From Alkaliphilus transvaalensis ATCC 700919 (lineage in GTDB: Bacteria > Bacillota > Clostridia > Peptostreptococcales > Natronincolaceae), in assembly GCF_000621485.1 (NCBI RefSeq), contig NZ_KK211288.1:61472-125471 (forward strand): a stretch of 64,000 nucleotides of DNA, in the 5' to 3' direction. Made by a program: the position numbers and the translations under genes. Shown here in pieces: positions 50,741 to 59,235 of the stretch. Each line of letters begins with the position of its first letter. Position 1 is the stretch's first letter. The notes under the pieces were generated by a model, which saw nothing but the letters and a program-made list of their open reading frames with translations, ran no database searches and had not been told where the DNA came from.

Positions 50741-51322
50741 TTAAGCTGATAAAACGATACTTTCAGGAGACTTAACTTGAAGCATTCTTTTCATTTCTTC
50801 TCTAGCCTCTCTAAAAGAGTTTCTAGTCTGATCTGAAAGTCTAGTATCTCCATAAACCCTCCAAGCATCGACCTTTGTTAGTTTTAGAGATGGATGGCCT
50901 ATAAAGCCCAAAACATCCTTTAAGGGATAGCCTAAAAATATCCCTATTTCATCTGGAATTATCCCCAAATTGATTTTATTAATTAAGTGAGCTAAGTAGG
51001 AGTCGAAGGAATATTCCTTTGGATAACCCATAAGTTGTAGAAATTTTAAGTTTCTTTTTTCTCTTAAAGTTCTATCAAGAATCACTGGATTATAAAAAAA
51101 TAGCTTTATACATTTTCCACAATAGGACATTTCTTTAAAATAAATTTGTTTTGAACCGCCAAAGAGCTCCTTTACCTTTTGGGTAACGATCATATCATTA
51201 TCTTTTCGCTGTGGAAAACTAAGGATTTCAGCAGGTTTCGCCCCTAATAGGACTGGTCCTAAAAGTTCTGTATACCAACTTAACAAATTATTATGTTTAG
51301 AAAGACAAAAGCAATTATTCAT
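50741..51322 (-). CDS. DUF3793 family protein, iron-regulated
   Basis: A 193-residue soluble protein of the clostridial DUF3793 family, recognised from SYLAHLINK and the C-terminal EIGIFLGYPLKDVLGFIGH, followed by WRVYGDTRLS. It also has a YCGKCIKLFFY stretch with two Cys. The biochemical role is unknown. The ATG at 51322 is seven bases after GTGAGGT. A near-consensus promoter and a strong Fur box lie upstream, so the protein is probably made under iron limitation. Confidence 0.82.
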   Translation of the reverse strand: MNNCFCLSKHNNLLSWYTELLGPVLLGAKPAEILSFPQRKDNDMIVTQKVKELFGGSKQIYFKEMSYCGKCIKLFFYNPVILDRTLREKRNLKFLQLMGYPKEYSFDSYLAHLINKINLGIIPDEIGIFLGYPLKDVLGFIGHPSLKLTKVDAWRVYGDTRLSDQTRNSFREAREEMKRMLQVKSPESIVLSA

Positions 51323-51342
51323 CTCCATTACCTCACATTAAT

Positions 51343-51361
51343 ATTAATGATTATCATTATC
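51343..51361 (-). promoter_or_regulatory. Fur box upstream of DUF3793 gene
   Basis: Minus strand GATAATGATAATCATTAAT, 17 of 19 matches to the Fur consensus. It covers the region just after the -10. Confidence 0.85.
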
Positions 51362-51375
51362 AATTTACTACTTTA

Positions 51376-51404
51376 ATCATATACTATTTTGACTAAAATG
51401 TCAA
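51376..51404 (-). promoter_or_regulatory. promoter of DUF3793 gene
   Basis: TTGACA (51399-51404), 17-nt spacer, TATGAT (51376-51381). Confidence 0.8.
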
Positions 51405-51688
51405 AATAATCTTCGTAAATAATGGCGTAAATTACATTATATATAACTGATAAAATTACATCATGCATAACTGAGAAAATTTTCATCATACCATAAATAT
51501 GAATTTATATTTGTTTTATGTAACGATGAAAACTGAGTCGAGATAACCCTTTAACACAAGCAGCAAAGTTTTCATTTTCCACCGATTAAACCTAAAATTA
51601 ACTGTCAACTTCTCAATTAAATATTGACCATAAATATGATTAAATATGTATCCAACTATAGTAGCCTTTTCTTTACTTTACATAAAAA
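51405..51688. other. intergenic region with degenerate tandem repeats
   Basis: No gene seen. The plus strand at 51430-51492 holds repeats of the type TTACAT-AT-ATAACTGAnAAAATT. Arms ATGAAAACT and AGTTTTCAT (about 51527-51576) could close a large hairpin. Function unknown. Confidence 0.4.
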
Positions 51689-51715
51689 AAAGGAGGAAAT
51701 AATTCCCCCTTCCTT
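51689..51715 (-). terminator. terminator after LLFFFLLLV member 2
   Basis: GGGGGAA/TTTCCTCC stem with a run of eight T on the minus strand. Confidence 0.8.
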
Positions 51716-51735
51716 CAGTAAAGGATAGCTTTTAT

Positions 51736-51927
51736 TTAGCAACCCCAAAGTCTTCTTCCACCAAATAGAAGCACTAAAAGTAAGAAGAAGAATAATAAAC
51801 TATCACCAGCATCTGCAAATAGACCGCAATTGCAGAATATAATTACTAATAGTAAAAAGAAGAATAGTAAGCTGGTATCTTTACCAAATAAACCACCAAG
51901 AATATTTTTAGCTGCTATTTCACTCAT
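51736..51927 (-). CDS. tiny hydrophobic double-repeat protein, LLFFFLLLV family member 2
   Basis: A 63-residue paralogue with core SLLFFFLLLVIIFCNCGLF and SLLFFFLLLVLLFGG. The linker is ADAGD instead of RGSGD. It starts MSEIAAKN at 51927, after GGAAGGTG; the longer frame is not supported. It is the promoter-distal neighbour of member 3 but has its own promoter-like sequence. Confidence 0.8.
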   Translation of the reverse strand: MSEIAAKNILGGLFGKDTSLLFFFLLLVIIFCNCGLFADAGDSLLFFFLLLVLLFGGRRLWGC

Positions 51928-51978
51928 ACATGTCACCTTCCTTTTTAATTTCATATTACTGAACTTTTCAGTTCTTTA

Positions 51979-52005
51979 CATTTTATGATTTTCTTTTAAA
52001 TGTGT
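51979..52005 (-). promoter_or_regulatory. sigma-K-like promoter of member 2
   Basis: AC, 16-nt spacer, CATAAAATG on the minus strand (one mismatch to CATANNNTA). Confidence 0.4.
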
Positions 52006-52049
52006 TCCTTGCCTTATATCAGGATTTTCGATTGTTAATACTATGTTTT

Positions 52050-52244
52050 TTAGAACCTACAGAAGCTTCCACCACTAAACAATACAACTAGTAGTAACAA
52101 GAAGAATAATAGGCTATCACCACTACCTCTAAATATGCCACAATTACAGAATATAATCACAAGTAGCAAGAAGAAGAACAACATACTGCTTTGCCCTCCA
52201 AAAAGTCCACCGATGATTCCTGTTCCTTTTACAGCTTCACTCAT
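52050..52244 (-). CDS. tiny hydrophobic double-repeat protein, LLFFFLLLV family member 3
   Basis: A 64-residue paralogue with core MLFFFLLLVIIFCNCGIF-RGSGD and SLLFFLLLLVVLFSGG. It starts MSEAVKGTG at 52244 after GGAGGTG. Members 2, 3 and 4 share an MSE N-terminus; member 1 differs there. Confidence 0.8.
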   Translation of the reverse strand: MSEAVKGTGIIGGLFGGQSSMLFFFLLLVIIFCNCGIFRGSGDSLLFFLLLLVVLFSGGSFCRF

Positions 52245-52284
52245 ATTGTACACCTCCAAATATTATCATTTTCAGGTCTCATTA

Positions 52285-52311
52285 CATGATATGTAGCTCT
52301 ATAAAAGTTGT
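52285..52311 (-). promoter_or_regulatory. sigma-K-like promoter of member 3
   Basis: AC, 16-nt spacer, CATATCATG on the minus strand (one mismatch to CATANNNTA). Confidence 0.4.
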
Positions 52312-52460
52312 GCATTGCTTGATAATTTTCTAGTAGTATTTTTCAATTGTGTGATATAATTTGATTGACTATAATCATGAACACTTACAAGATTTAAGCA
52401 TAAATTAAATAATATAGTTAAGTTTAATGATAAGAGTAAAAATAATATGAGGTGATTCCT

Positions 52461-53681
52461 TTGAGTATAATCGTTCAAAAATTTGGCGGTACTTCTGTGT
52501 CCACACCTGATCGAAGACAAATGGTTGTAGATAAGATTCTATCAACAAAAAAAGAAGGTCATTCTGTTGTTGTTGTCGTTTCTGCTATGGGACGTAAAGG
52601 CGACCCCTATGCTACCGATACAATAAGAAATCTTGTGATAGATGAGAACCCAAACTGCAGTTTGAAAAATTTAGATCTTTTGATGAGTTGTGGTGAGATC
52701 ATTTCTGCTGTTACGCTTGCATCTTTATTAGAATTATCTTCCCACAAGGTGGTTGTAATGACAGGCGCCCAAGCGGGGATTATAACTGATAATTGCTTTA
52801 GTAGTGCAGAGATTCTTTCAATTGATGAGAATAAAATATTATCTTATCTAGAAGAAGATTATATTGTTGTTGTATGTGGTTTTCAGGGGGCAACTGAAAA
52901 AGGAGAGATTACTACCCTTGGACGAGGTGGCAGTGATACAACTGCAACAGCTTTAGGAGTTGCACTTGGAGCAGAACAAGTAGAAATCTATACAGATGTT
53001 GATGGGATTATGACTGCCGACCCTAATGTGGTTCCAACTGCAAAAATAATTGATGAGATAAATTATTCTGAAGTTTTTCAGATGGCAGAAAAGGGCGCTA
53101 AAGTAATCCACCCTAGAGCAGTGGAAATTGCCCAAAATGGGAATATTTTAGTTAAAATTAAGAATACCATGTCAAACCATCCTGGTACCAGTATCCATTA
53201 CTATCGAAAGGCTAACGAAAATCTCTACTCTTCAGAAGGCCCCAAGAAGCTTTTAACAGCAATAACCCACAAAGATCATATCGCCCAAGTATCCATTATA
53301 ATGGAGGATGATTTACAAGGAGATAGTGAGTTATTATCTGCCCTAACTGAAGCAAATATTAGCATTGATATGATAAATTTTTTCATTAATCAAAAGATCT
53401 TTGTTATTGAAGAGAATCAAACAACACGAATCGAAAAGCTTCTAGATAAACTACACCTTCAATATAGAATTGAAAAGGACTGTAGTAAGGTTACTATTAT
53501 TGGAAGTAGGATAACAGGGATTCCTGGAGTGATGGCAAAGATCGTCCACGCATTGGCAAAGGAAGGGATTAAAATTCTTCAAAGCTCCGATTCCCATTCT
53601 ACCATCTCATGTCTTGTAAAGAAAAAGGATGCAATAAAGGCCGTTAATGTCTTACATGAAGCCTTTGGTTTAAATCAGTAA
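52461..53681 (+). CDS. dapG: aspartate kinase (DapG-like)
   Basis: Phosphorylates aspartate, the first step to lysine, diaminopimelate, threonine and methionine. The 406-residue protein starts SIIVQKFGGTSV and has VVVVSAMGRKGDPYATDTI (typical of the DapG isoform of Bacillus), FQGATEKGEITTLGRGGSDTTA and two C-terminal ACT domains (about 265-406). The TTG at 52461 is five bases after GAGGTGA; the GTG at 52452 overlaps the ribosome site. No lysine riboswitch is seen upstream. In spore formers this isoform can serve dipicolinate and wall synthesis. Confidence 0.93.
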   Translation: MSIIVQKFGGTSVSTPDRRQMVVDKILSTKKEGHSVVVVVSAMGRKGDPYATDTIRNLVIDENPNCSLKNLDLLMSCGEIISAVTLASLLELSSHKVVVMTGAQAGIITDNCFSSAEILSIDENKILSYLEEDYIVVVCGFQGATEKGEITTLGRGGSDTTATALGVALGAEQVEIYTDVDGIMTADPNVVPTAKIIDEINYSEVFQMAEKGAKVIHPRAVEIAQNGNILVKIKNTMSNHPGTSIHYYRKANENLYSSEGPKKLLTAITHKDHIAQVSIIMEDDLQGDSELLSALTEANISIDMINFFINQKIFVIEENQTTRIEKLLDKLHLQYRIEKDCSKVTIIGSRITGIPGVMAKIVHALAKEGIKILQSSDSHSTISCLVKKKDAIKAVNVLHEAFGLNQ

Positions 53682-53769
53682 ATCAATTAAATAATTTATC
53701 TATTTGCAATTAAATTTTCAATGTTACACAGCATTGTATTTATAAGAATCATAAGTAATTATAGAAAAA

Positions 53770-53808
53770 ATCCTACCAATACATAGAGTATCAGTAGGAT
53801 TTTTTTAT
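53770..53808 (+). terminator. terminator after aspartate kinase
   Basis: AATCCTAC/GTAGGATT stem followed by a run of T. Confidence 0.9.
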
Positions 53809-53875
53809 TTTGTCACTTCTTTAATTTTGGCACTTGTTTATTTTTGGCACTTGTTTATTTTTGATATTTTTTTGG

Positions 53876-54181
53876 TTATTCTTTTTCTATAGCTTCTAGC
53901 TTTTCCATTACAAGTTTGTATCCATCAGCACCATAATGAAGACACCTATTGACCCTGCTAATTGTAGCAGTACTGGCTCCTGTAGCTTCTTCTATTTCGC
54001 TGTAGGTTTTTCCTATTTTTAATAATTTTGCCACCTGTAGACGTTGTGAAATAGATTGTAGCTCTTTAATGGTGCAAACGTCTTCAAAAAATCGATAACA
54101 TTCCTCTAAATTTTCTAACTGTAAAATTGCTTCAAAAAGTTCTTCTGTAAATTGATCTTTTATTTTCGGCTGATAAGACAT
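53876..54181 (-). CDS. YerC/YecD family TrpR-like regulator
   Basis: A 101-residue DNA-binding protein of the TrpR superfamily, with LFEAILQLENLEECYRFFEDVCTIKE and the HTH segment GKTYSEIEEATGASTATISRVNRCL. Family members bind DNA as dimers, but the effector is not established. GAGGTGAG precedes the ATG. Confidence 0.92.
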   Translation of the reverse strand: MSYQPKIKDQFTEELFEAILQLENLEECYRFFEDVCTIKELQSISQRLQVAKLLKIGKTYSEIEEATGASTATISRVNRCLHYGADGYKLVMEKLEAIEKE

Positions 54182-54385
54182 TTACTCACCTCAAATTTTT
54201 TTAATAAATAGATATTCTATATGTTAAAAGCTTTTTCCTTTATTATTTACTACTTTTAAAGATATATATTATTGTGCACAGTTTAATCAATTAAATTGGC
54301 TATCTGCTTATGTTGAAACTCATGACGTAAAGTTCTCTTACTTTAAAAGTATTAAAGCCGAACTTTCCTATTCGATATAAAAAAA

Positions 54386-54403
54386 ACATTGAAAAATCAA
54401 TGT
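54386..54403 (-). terminator. terminator after Rossmann-chemoreceptor 1
   Basis: ACATTGA/TCAATGT stem followed by eight T on the minus strand. Confidence 0.85.
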
Positions 54404-54408
54404 CTTTT

Positions 54409-55206
54409 TTATAGCTCGTGTATATTAGCAATTAATCTCTCAATAGCTTCTTCAAGATCTTTACCAATTTTCTTTTGTTTTTCCGTAACCCCATTTAATT
54501 CATTAATCTCATTAGCCACGGTAACCACTTCATGATTAATGGTGTTTAAGATTTCCCCTATTTGTTTAGTAAAGTCTTCACTATTATTAGCTAGCTTCTG
54601 TACTTCCTTTGCAACGATAGCAAAGCCTCTTCCTTGCTCTCCTGCCCTAGCAGCTTCAATAGAGGCATTTAAGCCTAAAATATTTGTTTGTTGGGTTATT
54701 TTAGCCATAGTATTAATAATTCGATTTGTTTCATTCACTAAATCCATCGTTTTAGAAGCAAATTCATTAAGGGTATCACTTAAATTTACAGTGTTATCAA
54801 TACTATCATTCATTTGTTCCATACTGTCGGCTGTAACTTCGCTAAGTTTCTCTACTTGTTTAACTTGCTTTTCAATTTTCCCGATCAGCTTTTCTTCATT
54901 TTCCACTAACATCATCATTAAATTAGCAGCTTCACTAGACATGATAGTAATACTGTCCCCTACAACAGAAGTAATTTCATCCTTAACTCTCTGTATCCCT
55001 GTAGCTTCGATAATAATATCTGTTTCTTTATGTAAAATTTCTCTGATGCTTGTGGTAGAAAAGATATTCATTTGATTAGCCAATTTTATACCAGGTGCAT
55101 CTTGATTTATATCTGCAATCCCTACAATATTTACATTATCCATTTTATTTAAAATCTTTAGAATAGAAGCCCCACCTCTACCTCCGCCGATTATCGTAAC
55201 CTTCAT
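54409..55206 (-). CDS. soluble Rossmann-fold/chemoreceptor signalling fusion 1
   Basis: A 265-residue protein without membrane segments. Residues 1 to about 95 form a dinucleotide-binding Rossmann half: [16 protein letters not shown] (GxGxxG type), VGIADIN with the acidic residue after strand 2, and IIIEATG. A coiled coil follows (about 100-150) and then the chemoreceptor signalling hairpin with tip [20 protein letters not shown]. It should contact CheA/CheW in the cytoplasm and could report NAD(P)(H) or a nucleotide-like ligand; this is inferred. AAAGGAGG precedes the ATG at 55206. A close paralogue lies at 60700-61494. Confidence 0.88.
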   Translation of the reverse strand: MKVTIIGGGRGGASILKILNKMDNVNIVGIADINQDAPGIKLANQMNIFSTTSIREILHKETDIIIEATGIQRVKDEITSVVGDSITIMSSEAANLMMMLVENEEKLIGKIEKQVKQVEKLSEVTADSMEQMNDSIDNTVNLSDTLNEFASKTMDLVNETNRIINTMAKITQQTNILGLNASIEAARAGEQGRGFAIVAKEVQKLANNSEDFTKQIGEILNTINHEVVTVANEINELNGVTEKQKKIGKDLEEAIERLIANIHEL

Positions 55207-55477
55207 ATGATATCCTCCTTTTAGTAACCGCCTTTTCCTCACTTATTCTCCATAATATACAATATTCCTGCATAGTAATTTTTAATTAACAATTATACTT
55301 ATTCTGTAAATTCTAAATTTTTCTAATTTTATAGAAGCATTAAAATTTCTTCTACCTATAATTATATCATAATGTATTGATTAAATCTTTGCAATAATAT
55401 TAATTACTACTTAATATCTAATCCTTTATATGTAATATTTTTTTACCTCTAATAATTCCCTTTACCCACAAAAAATC

Positions 55478-55532
55478 CCCTCTATAGTAAACAATTAAAT
55501 TAATCCTTTTAACCGCCTACTATAGGGGAATT
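55478..55532 (-). terminator. terminator after PPOX flavoprotein
   Basis: Arms TCCCCTATAGTA and TACTATAGAGGGGA form a long stem followed by TTTTTT on the minus strand. Confidence 0.85.
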
Positions 55533-55570
55533 ACATACTATTGTCTAGAAGTTAAATCATGATGTTATGG

Positions 55571-56170
55571 CTATTCTTTTAATTCAACACCATTTATTCT
55601 TAGATGTGACTGAAAAATTTCCATCGCAGAAGGTAAATTTTCTGCATTTTCCCATGTCTCAGCATTCCAGATACCAGATTCTTTTAGTGACCTAGGACAA
55701 TGGACAAAAGTCTCTTCTACATCTACACCTATTCCAACTAAGGGTATATTCCCCTTCCAGTCCATTTTACTTAAAATTTCTTGATCTTTAATTACCGTTG
55801 CACGTCCATTTACCCGTAGCACCTCTTCTAAGCCTGGTATGATAAATATTAGGCCCACGTTAGGGTTTGATATTATATTAATATTGGAATCTTGTCGCTT
55901 ATTACCAGGACGATCTGGAATTACTAATTGTTGTTTATTTAATATTTTTACTAATGAACCTGGAGCATCTCCCCGTGGTGATACATCGCATTTTCCTTCT
56001 GGATTTGATGTGGAAAGAAATAAAAGGGAAGACTTAGATATGAAATTGCTACATTTTTCATCTAAAAATGATATGCTTTTTTTAATTACTAACTCATGGG
56101 GTTCTCCAATTAATTCTCTAAGTTCTTCTTTAGATGTAATGGCGTTGCGAGAAAAATCTACTAACTCCAT
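55571..56170 (-). CDS. PPOX-type FMN-dependent flavoprotein (MSMEG_1061-like)
   Basis: A 199-residue split-barrel flavoprotein related to pyridoxamine 5'-phosphate oxidase. Seen: SSLLFLSTSNPEGKCDVSPRGD, LVIPDRPGNKRQDSN (FMN phosphate region) and VHCPRSLKESGIW. Substrate unknown; the family is usually described as a general oxidoreductase. AAAGGAG precedes the ATG. It lies between the first chemoreceptor fusion and the siderophore operon, each with its own terminator. Confidence 0.87.
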   Translation of the reverse strand: MELVDFSRNAITSKEELRELIGEPHELVIKKSISFLDEKCSNFISKSSLLFLSTSNPEGKCDVSPRGDAPGSLVKILNKQQLVIPDRPGNKRQDSNINIISNPNVGLIFIIPGLEEVLRVNGRATVIKDQEILSKMDWKGNIPLVGIGVDVEETFVHCPRSLKESGIWNAETWENAENLPSAMEIFQSHLRINGVELKE

Positions 56171-56293
56171 AAAATTACACTCCTTTACCTATTATTTGAT
56201 AAGTTAACTAATATCAGTATTATACCATGTAGCATTTAGAAATAAATATCATATATTAATTGAGGAAATTAATCATCTAAAAAATAGGAAAAA

Positions 56294-56321
56294 AAGTAGT
56301 AGAAAACAACCTCTACTACTT
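56294..56321 (-). terminator. terminator of the siderophore ABC operon
   Basis: AAGTAGTAG/CTACTACTT stem followed by TTTTTTTCC on the minus strand. Confidence 0.9.
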
Positions 56322-56375
56322 TTTTAAGCATATATATTTACTAAAACTAAATGATTTATAATTTATCTATAGTAA

Positions 56376-57203
56376 CTAGCCAGTAGTAACCGAAGAGGTT
56401 TGATAATTTACGTGATGCCGTCCCTTTGGCACGATAAAAGGAGAACCAGACACTGGGTCTTTTATAACCGAACATTCAAGGTCAAAGACTTGCTTAATCA
56501 ATCCCTCAGTTATAATTTCTGCGGGTGTTCCTTCACTAATCAGTTTTCCCTTATGTAGGGCAAAGATATAATCTGCATAGCGGGCAGATAAATTAATATC
56601 ATGAAGGACCATCACAATGGTAGTACCCCGTTTTCTATTGAGATCTGTTAGTAAATCTAGTATTTCCACCTGATAGGTGATATCAAGATATGTTGTTGGC
56701 TCATCTAATAGCAAAATATCCGTCTGTTGGGCAAGGGCCATAGCAATCCATACCCGTTGTCGTTGACCTCCTGAAAGTTCATCAACACAGCGATTCGCCA
56801 AATCGGTGATGCCCATAATCTCTAAAGCTTCTTCTACTGCCTCATAATCTTTTTTCCCTAATCCTTTCAAAAAAGACTGATAAGGAAATCTTCCTCTACC
56901 AACCAAATCTGCTACAGTAATCCCCTCTGGCACAACTGGCGACTGTGGAAGCAATCCTAAAACCCGTGCCAATTGTTTAGGGGGTATCTCACTAATTTTC
57001 TTTCCGTCTAAAAGGATCTCTCCAACGCTGGGTTGAATTAATCGGGCAAGAGTCTTCAGTAAAGTGGACTTACCACAGGCATTGGCACCAATAATAACAC
57101 TAATTTTATTGTTTGGTATAGTGATATCAATGCCATCAATAATAATCTTTTTATCATATCCTGCATGGATATGGTTGGCTTTCAATGATTGTGAAGTCTT
57201 CAT
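56376..57203 (-). CDS. iron-siderophore ABC transporter ATP-binding protein
   Basis: A FecE/FhuC-type ATPase of 275 residues with Walker A GANACGKST, signature LSGGQRQRVWIAMALAQ, Walker B ILLLDEPTTYLD and the switch His (VLHDINLSARYAD). It powers uptake through the two permeases encoded upstream. Its start overlaps the preceding stop by four bases. Last gene of a four-gene Fur-boxed operon. Confidence 0.96.
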   Translation of the reverse strand: MKTSQSLKANHIHAGYDKKIIIDGIDITIPNNKISVIIGANACGKSTLLKTLARLIQPSVGEILLDGKKISEIPPKQLARVLGLLPQSPVVPEGITVADLVGRGRFPYQSFLKGLGKKDYEAVEEALEIMGITDLANRCVDELSGGQRQRVWIAMALAQQTDILLLDEPTTYLDITYQVEILDLLTDLNRKRGTTIVMVLHDINLSARYADYIFALHKGKLISEGTPAEIITEGLIKQVFDLECSVIKDPVSGSPFIVPKGRHHVNYQTSSVTTG

Positions 57204-58240
57204 ACTGAACCTCCTCTTTGATTCATTCTAATTAATAATATGAGTAAATAAGGTGCTCCTAAAATACCTGTAATCACCCCTACTGGAAATCTGGTATTGA
57301 AGGCAAACTGCCCAATAAGATCTGCCCCTAGTACTAAAATAGCTCCTACAAGACCAGCAGGAAATTCATTTGGGGCGCCAGTACCCACAAGCTTAGTAGC
57401 AATCGGTCCTGCCAGAAATGCTACAAAGGCAATAGGTCCTGTAACGGAAGTAGCAAAGGCGATTAAAAATACAGCGCTAAGGACTAATAAAAGTCTTACT
57501 AGATCGGTTTTGACACCAAGGGTGATGGCCGATTGCTCCCCTAATTCTAAAATTTTAAGGTGTCTTCCCAATAGAATAACGATAGACCCAAAGACAACCA
57601 AAACAATCAATAGACTAGGAATGTTAGCCATTTGCATTCCATTTAGACTACCACTTAACCATCTATATGCCGCTGGTACGTCATATTGGGAGGCCCTAAG
57701 TAGTAAAAAAGATATGACAGCATTTAACATTGCCTGAATACCTATTCCCACTAGGATCAACTTTCCACCTGAAAAGCTTCCTATCTTTGAAAGGGCATAG
57801 ATCAAGCTTGCCACCAATAAACCTGAAATAACAGCCACTATTGAAACTACAGTACCACTGAGCTTTAGTACTAATATACAGATCATTGCCCCTACACTAG
57901 ACCCCGCCGTTATCCCGATTACATCAGGACTGGCTAATGGATTTCTTAGTATCGTTTGAAAAGTACTCCCTGCCATTCCAAAGGCGATCCCAACAAGGAG
58001 ACCCGATAACATTCTCGGTAATCGCAGGGTTCCAATAGCAAAGGTTGCACCTTGAACCTGCTCCCCAAGAAGAACCCTTATGACGGTATCAAGAGGGTAC
58101 CTAGTATTACCAAATAAAAGTAATGAAACACAGAGTACTAATGTGAGTAGGGCTAAAAGCAGAGTTACTGTCAACCAGCGAAATCTTCTTTGACGATATC
58201 CCTCTTTAACGTTATTAATCTTAAGTTTTTCTTCCATCAT
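57200..58240 (-). CDS. FecCD-family siderophore permease, second subunit
   Basis: A 346-residue permease with about nine or ten membrane segments and LRLPRMLSGLLVGIAFGMAGSTFQTILRNPLASPDVIGITAGSS, split here for brevity, as in FecD/FhuG. It forms the membrane channel with the first permease. It overlaps both neighbours by four bases (ATGA), indicating translational coupling. Confidence 0.95.
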   Translation of the reverse strand: MMEEKLKINNVKEGYRQRRFRWLTVTLLLALLTLVLCVSLLLFGNTRYPLDTVIRVLLGEQVQGATFAIGTLRLPRMLSGLLVGIAFGMAGSTFQTILRNPLASPDVIGITAGSSVGAMICILVLKLSGTVVSIVAVISGLLVASLIYALSKIGSFSGGKLILVGIGIQAMLNAVISFLLLRASQYDVPAAYRWLSGSLNGMQMANIPSLLIVLVVFGSIVILLGRHLKILELGEQSAITLGVKTDLVRLLLVLSAVFLIAFATSVTGPIAFVAFLAGPIATKLVGTGAPNEFPAGLVGAILVLGADLIGQFAFNTRFPVGVITGILGAPYLLILLIRMNQRGGSV

Positions 58241-59235
58241 AAAGCTCGCACCTTCGATCTCATGGCAATAATAATCAGTATTGGAGCACCAATAAAGGCA
58301 GTCACAATTCCTGCCTCTAGCTCACTTGGGCTACCAATGAGCCTTCCTAAAACATCCGATAATATTAAAAGAATGGCTCCTCCAATAGCTGACATTGGTA
58401 TAACCCATCTCAAATTAGGGCCGCAGATCAGTCGCATTGTATGGGGAACCATCAGACCTACAAACCCTATAGGGCCTGCTAAAGCTGTGGTAGCACCACA
58501 TAGAAGGACTCCAGCCAGGGCTCCAACTAACCTCACCACTCCTGTACGAACACCTAAACCTGTTGCGATGTCATCCCCCATAGCGAGGGCATCTAAAGCA
58601 GGAGTTGACAGCAAACCTAATACCACTCCAACAATAAGAAAAGGGAGTACCGTGACGATCCCTTCCCAAGTAGCACCACTGATGCTTCCTACTTGCCAGA
58701 AACGAACGGCATTCATCACATCTGTACGAGGTAATATAATTGCACTAACCAGAGAAGATAATGCGGCACTGGTGGCTGCTCCAGCTAAAGCCAACTTAAT
58801 TGGGGTGGCTCCACCTTGACCCATAGACCCTATCCCATAAACAAAAACCGCTGTAATTGCTGCACCGATAGATGCAAACAATATATATTCACCTGGGGTA
58901 CTAATACGAAAAAATGCAATCCCCCCCACAACGAATAAAGATGCGCCAGTATTAACACCTAAAATACTGGGATCTGCAATTGGATTACGGGTTATGGCCT
59001 GCATCAATGCACCAGAAACCCCAAGGGCTGCCCCAGCCATAATGCCGAAAACAGTCCTTGGGATCCTTTCATGGACGACGATCTCATTAATCGTCGTCCT
59101 TCTGGAATGTATTAAAATATCTATCACTTCATTAAAACTTATAAAACGTGCCCCAAATGCCAAGGAAGCCAAAATACATAATGACAAGCCTAGTAAACTA
59201 ACACTTAGCAATAGGATTATTTTAGAGGTTTTCAT
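58237..59235 (-). CDS. FecCD-family siderophore permease, first subunit
   Basis: A 332-residue permease with about nine or ten membrane segments; family stretches RIPRTVFGIMAGAALGVSG and NPIADPSILGVNTGASL. Paralogous to the next permease. Its start overlaps the binding-protein stop by four bases. Confidence 0.95.
   Translation of the reverse strand: MKTSKIILLLSVSLLGLSLCILASLAFGARFISFNEVIDILIHSRRTTINEIVVHERIPRTVFGIMAGAALGVSGALMQAITRNPIADPSILGVNTGASLFVVGGIAFFRISTPGEYILFASIGAAITAVFVYGIGSMGQGGATPIKLALAGAATSAALSSLVSAIILPRTDVMNAVRFWQVGSISGATWEGIVTVLPFLIVGVVLGLLSTPALDALAMGDDIATGLGVRTGVVRLVGALAGVLLCGATTALAGPIGFVGLMVPHTMRLICGPNLRWVIPMSAIGGAILLILSDVLGRLIGSPSELEAGIVTAFIGAPILIIIAMRSKVRAL

Noticed and set aside
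53827..53865. Direct repeat of TTGGCACTTGTTTATTT
   Set aside because: Only two short copies in a spacer, no further structure.
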